This document shows, piece by piece, positions 23,578 through 24,729 of a stretch of DNA of 24,729 bases (positions within the stretch are counted from its first letter, which is position 1; every line of letters begins with the position of its first letter). Made by a program: the position numbers and the translations under genes. The notes under the pieces are model-generated. The model did no database searches. It was not told the DNA's origin and worked only from the letters and a program-made list of their open reading frames with translations. The stretch is from a virus: IMG/VR virus record IMGVR_UViG_3300023106_000028, positions 1 through 24,729 of that record, one strand, 5' to 3'.

Positions 23578-23877
23578 TTAAATTAATGGATAGCGTTCTC
23601 GTAAATCTTTAGCTAATTGTGGTATAGTTGATTCAATTGCACCAGCGTAGGCGTGAACTCCGATTCTACAGGCTTTAATGTGATTAATATCCAACCCTTT
23701 CATATCAAGTCGAAGAACAAAATATTCAGCATCTTCCTCAACTTCTACTTCTACAATTTCATTAATATGATGCATTCTAACTTTTCCTTTATGATTAATT
23801 CTTCGTTCTTTTTTTACTAATTTACGAATTACATATCTCTGGTGTAATCCATTTGGATTTTCAATTTGCGTTTTCAT
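23578..23877 (-). CDS. Hypothetical protein, 99 aa
   Basis: This is a small, very basic protein with no recognised family. Segments include YVIRKLVKKERRINHKGKVR near residues 15-35, a Glu/Val strand EIVEVEVEEDAEYFVLRLD, and a C-terminal CRIGVHAYAGAIESTIPQL followed by AKDLRERY. Its ATGA overlaps the stop of the preceding broken frame, so translation was probably coupled to it. The sequence around its start (reading MKTQIE) is nearly identical to that around the start of the DUF551 gene (MKMEIE), part of a direct repeat. Early accessory function is likely; no role is assigned. Confidence 0.65.
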   Translation of the reverse strand: MKTQIENPNGLHQRYVIRKLVKKERRINHKGKVRMHHINEIVEVEVEEDAEYFVLRLDMKGLDINHIKACRIGVHAYAGAIESTIPQLAKDLRERYPLI

Positions 23878-23930
23878 AATCTTATTTTAAATTGTTTACA
23901 AGTTCTTTTAGGTACCCAAAATGTATAATC
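23861..23930. repeat. Direct repeat copy A (around the start of the 99 aa gene)
   Basis: About 65-70 bases here match 24425-24490 with a few mismatches and short gaps. The core TTTTCATAATCTTA and TTTAAATTGTTT is shared. Each copy spans the end of one small gene and the first codons of the next, including its ATG. Confidence 0.7.
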
Positions 23931-24059
23931 ATTGCAATTGCATAGATATTCCCATTCCTGCTCATCTTCAATAGATAGAACTGTTCCTTTTTTAATTAAC
24001 TAACCATCAGTAAGGTCTGACGATGTTGATTGAAAATCTTCTGTTAATTCTGCTTTCAT
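23874..24059 (-). pseudogene. Small gene interrupted by an in-frame amber codon
   Basis: A frame of 62 codons runs from ATG 24059 to TGA 23874 but carries TAG at codon 20 (24002-24000). The first part reads MKAELTEDFQSTSSDLTDG. The part after the amber continues for 41 codons (LIKKGTVLSIEDEQEWEYLC, then NDYTFWVPKRTCKQFKIRL) and ends in an ATGA overlap with the next gene. The downstream part looks like real protein: hydrophobic and aromatic residues in strand-like spacing with three Cys. No ATG, GTG or TTG follows in frame to restart it. Options are a nonsense mutation, amber readthrough, an assembly error, or two unrelated fragments. A related C-terminus appears degraded at 24438-24520. Confidence 0.6.
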
Positions 24060-24086
24060 ATAGTTTATATTAGTAATCCAGATTTT

Positions 24087-24239
24087 TTAAAGCTCATCAT
24101 ACTCTTCCTCTGTAAGAGTAACAAATCCTTTTTTGTGTAAATACATTCTTAAATGCATTGTTTCGATTTCATTTTCTAAACATAATTTTTCAATTAAATC
24201 GTGCTTAGATGACTTTGTTTTTGTTGCTTTATTTTCCAT
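24087..24239 (-). CDS. Hypothetical protein, 50 aa
   Basis: This small charged helical protein begins MENKATKTKSSKHDLIEKL and ends in an acidic TLTEEEYDEL. The ATG at 24239 lies one base after the DUF551 gene stop, and the next frame starts 27 bases on. The middle is probably one long helix (ENEIETMHLRMYLHKKG). No family is recognised; tight spacing on the same strand is the main support. Confidence 0.55.
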   Translation of the reverse strand: MENKATKTKSSKHDLIEKLCLENEIETMHLRMYLHKKGFVTLTEEEYDEL

Positions 24240-24240
24240 T

Positions 24241-24441
24241 TTATAGACTTATAATAGGCAATTCAGCCCAATGTGATATTTGGTATTTATTTGTTTTACT
24301 CCAAGACCAAGAGCCTCCTTCGAAAGCTACATCAGCAAACTGTATTTGAATCTTATTAGTTTTATTATTAAAGGTCAAAACATCAACTTTTAATTCTGGC
24401 TGTTTATCTTCAATAGAATGCCATTCAATTTCCATTTTCAT
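24241..24441 (-). CDS. DUF551 family protein
   Basis: This 66-residue protein has the DUF551 layout: an opening WHSIEDKQPELKVDVLTF (family pattern 'W.si.d..P..g..VL.f'), a middle strand KIQIQFADVAFEGG, and a closing ISHWAELPIISL (pattern 'iThWmpLP'). This small family is common in phage and prophage genomes; its molecular function is unknown to me. The start (MKMEIE) lies within a repeat copy that also surrounds the start of the 99-residue gene. The stop is one base from the next start. Confidence 0.8.
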   Translation of the reverse strand: MKMEIEWHSIEDKQPELKVDVLTFNNKTNKIQIQFADVAFEGGSWSWSKTNKYQISHWAELPIISL

Positions 24442-24490
24442 AATCTTACTTTAAATTGTTTCTAAATCTGTTAGGTTAAAAATGTCCTAT
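24425..24490. repeat. Direct repeat copy B (around the start of the DUF551 gene)
   Basis: This matches 23861-23930 across the first codons of the DUF551 gene and the end of the frame upstream. In the minus frame that encodes KQFKIRL in copy A, this copy also encodes KQFKVRL, but TAA and TAG codons lie just before it. This suggests a decayed duplicate of the same small gene. Confidence 0.7.
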
Positions 24491-24656
24491 AATGTTGGGT
24501 TGTATTTAATTTGAAGCATAGAAAATAATAACTTACGTTTTTTACCATTTGATGATCGTCGTATCTAAATATTCCAGATTCAATATAAAATCCCAATCCA
24601 AAAACTAGATGTAATTTAAAGTACATTTTTCCAGTTGCTATTCTTGTTTCTTTCAT
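24471..24656 (-). CDS. Uncertain small ORF, 61 aa, possibly a decayed relative of the amber-interrupted gene
   Basis: An open frame runs from the right edge region to TAA 24471. It can start at ATG 24656 (MKETRIATGKMYFKLHLVFG) or at a TTG at 24698 (LLQNRIELKG). The C-terminal part (SYYFLCFKLNTTQHYRTFLT) loosely resembles EWEYLCNCNDYTFWV of the amber-interrupted gene. The next codons after its stop, read in the same frame, return to that protein's last residues with another stop in between. It may be a diverged, truncated paralogue or not a gene. No family is recognised. The 31-73 bases beyond it show no clear promoter. Confidence 0.35.
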   Translation of the reverse strand: MKETRIATGKMYFKLHLVFGLGFYIESGIFRYDDHQMVKNVSYYFLCFKLNTTQHYRTFLT

Positions 24657-24729
24657 ACCTGTAAATTTACCTTTTAATTCAATGCGGTTTTGTAACAATG
24701 ATGTGATTAAAAATAACCTATGGCTTTAA

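Noticed and set aside
1-24729. CRISPR array, tRNA genes, insertion sequences, diversity-generating retroelement
   Set aside because: No regularly spaced repeats, cloverleaf-like sequences, transposase or reverse transcriptase were seen. The fibre repeats are protein modules rather than template/variable repeat pairs, although a variable repeat could pair with elements outside the window.

Overview
The window is a compact, AT-rich block of tailed-phage genes. It could be a phage genome or a prophage; no integrase, repressor or attachment site is visible to decide. The host is very probably a member of the Bacteroidota. The codons are AT-rich, starts lack Shine-Dalgarno sequences and often have A/T-rich leaders, and several signal peptides end in A-x-A|Q as in that phylum. 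Candidate promoters resemble the Bacteroidota -7 element TAnnTTTG, and the neck and fibre proteins are of Bacteroidota-phage type. Genus cannot be fixed from sequence alone; a Pedobacter- or Flavobacterium-like host is a guess.

Every gene I accept lies on the minus strand, so the window reads from right to left. At the right end (24729-23200) are small early/accessory genes: a DUF551 protein, unknown small ORFs, one gene broken by an in-frame amber codon, and a RusA-type Holliday junction resolvase. A promoter-like TATATTTG and a phased GTTAA repeat cluster (23167-23224) precede the packaging genes.

Packaging and head genes follow (23161-17622): small terminase, large terminase, portal (TTG start), HK97-type prohead protease, major capsid protein with a built-in scaffold-like N-terminal domain, and a small head protein. 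Next come neck genes (17611-16524) and the major tail protein with a 47-codon follower gene (16511-15424). A terminator-like hairpin at 15376-15401 ends that section. It is followed by a cassette of six or seven small genes, two of them single-span membrane proteins (15359-13901), then a putative tail assembly chaperone, the 1060-residue tape measure, a large distal tail protein, and a protein with a tail-collar-like C-terminus. This is the standard order of a siphovirus with an HK97-type head.

The left end (6014-1) holds four consecutive fibre/spike-type genes. Each begins with a textbook Sec signal peptide of 17-18 residues ending in Ala with Gln at +1. That is unexpected for virion proteins assembled in the cytoplasm and is the most interesting feature here. 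No endolysin, holin with clear family features, integrase, replication gene, tRNA or CRISPR array was recognised. No stretch above 300 bases lacks a gene.
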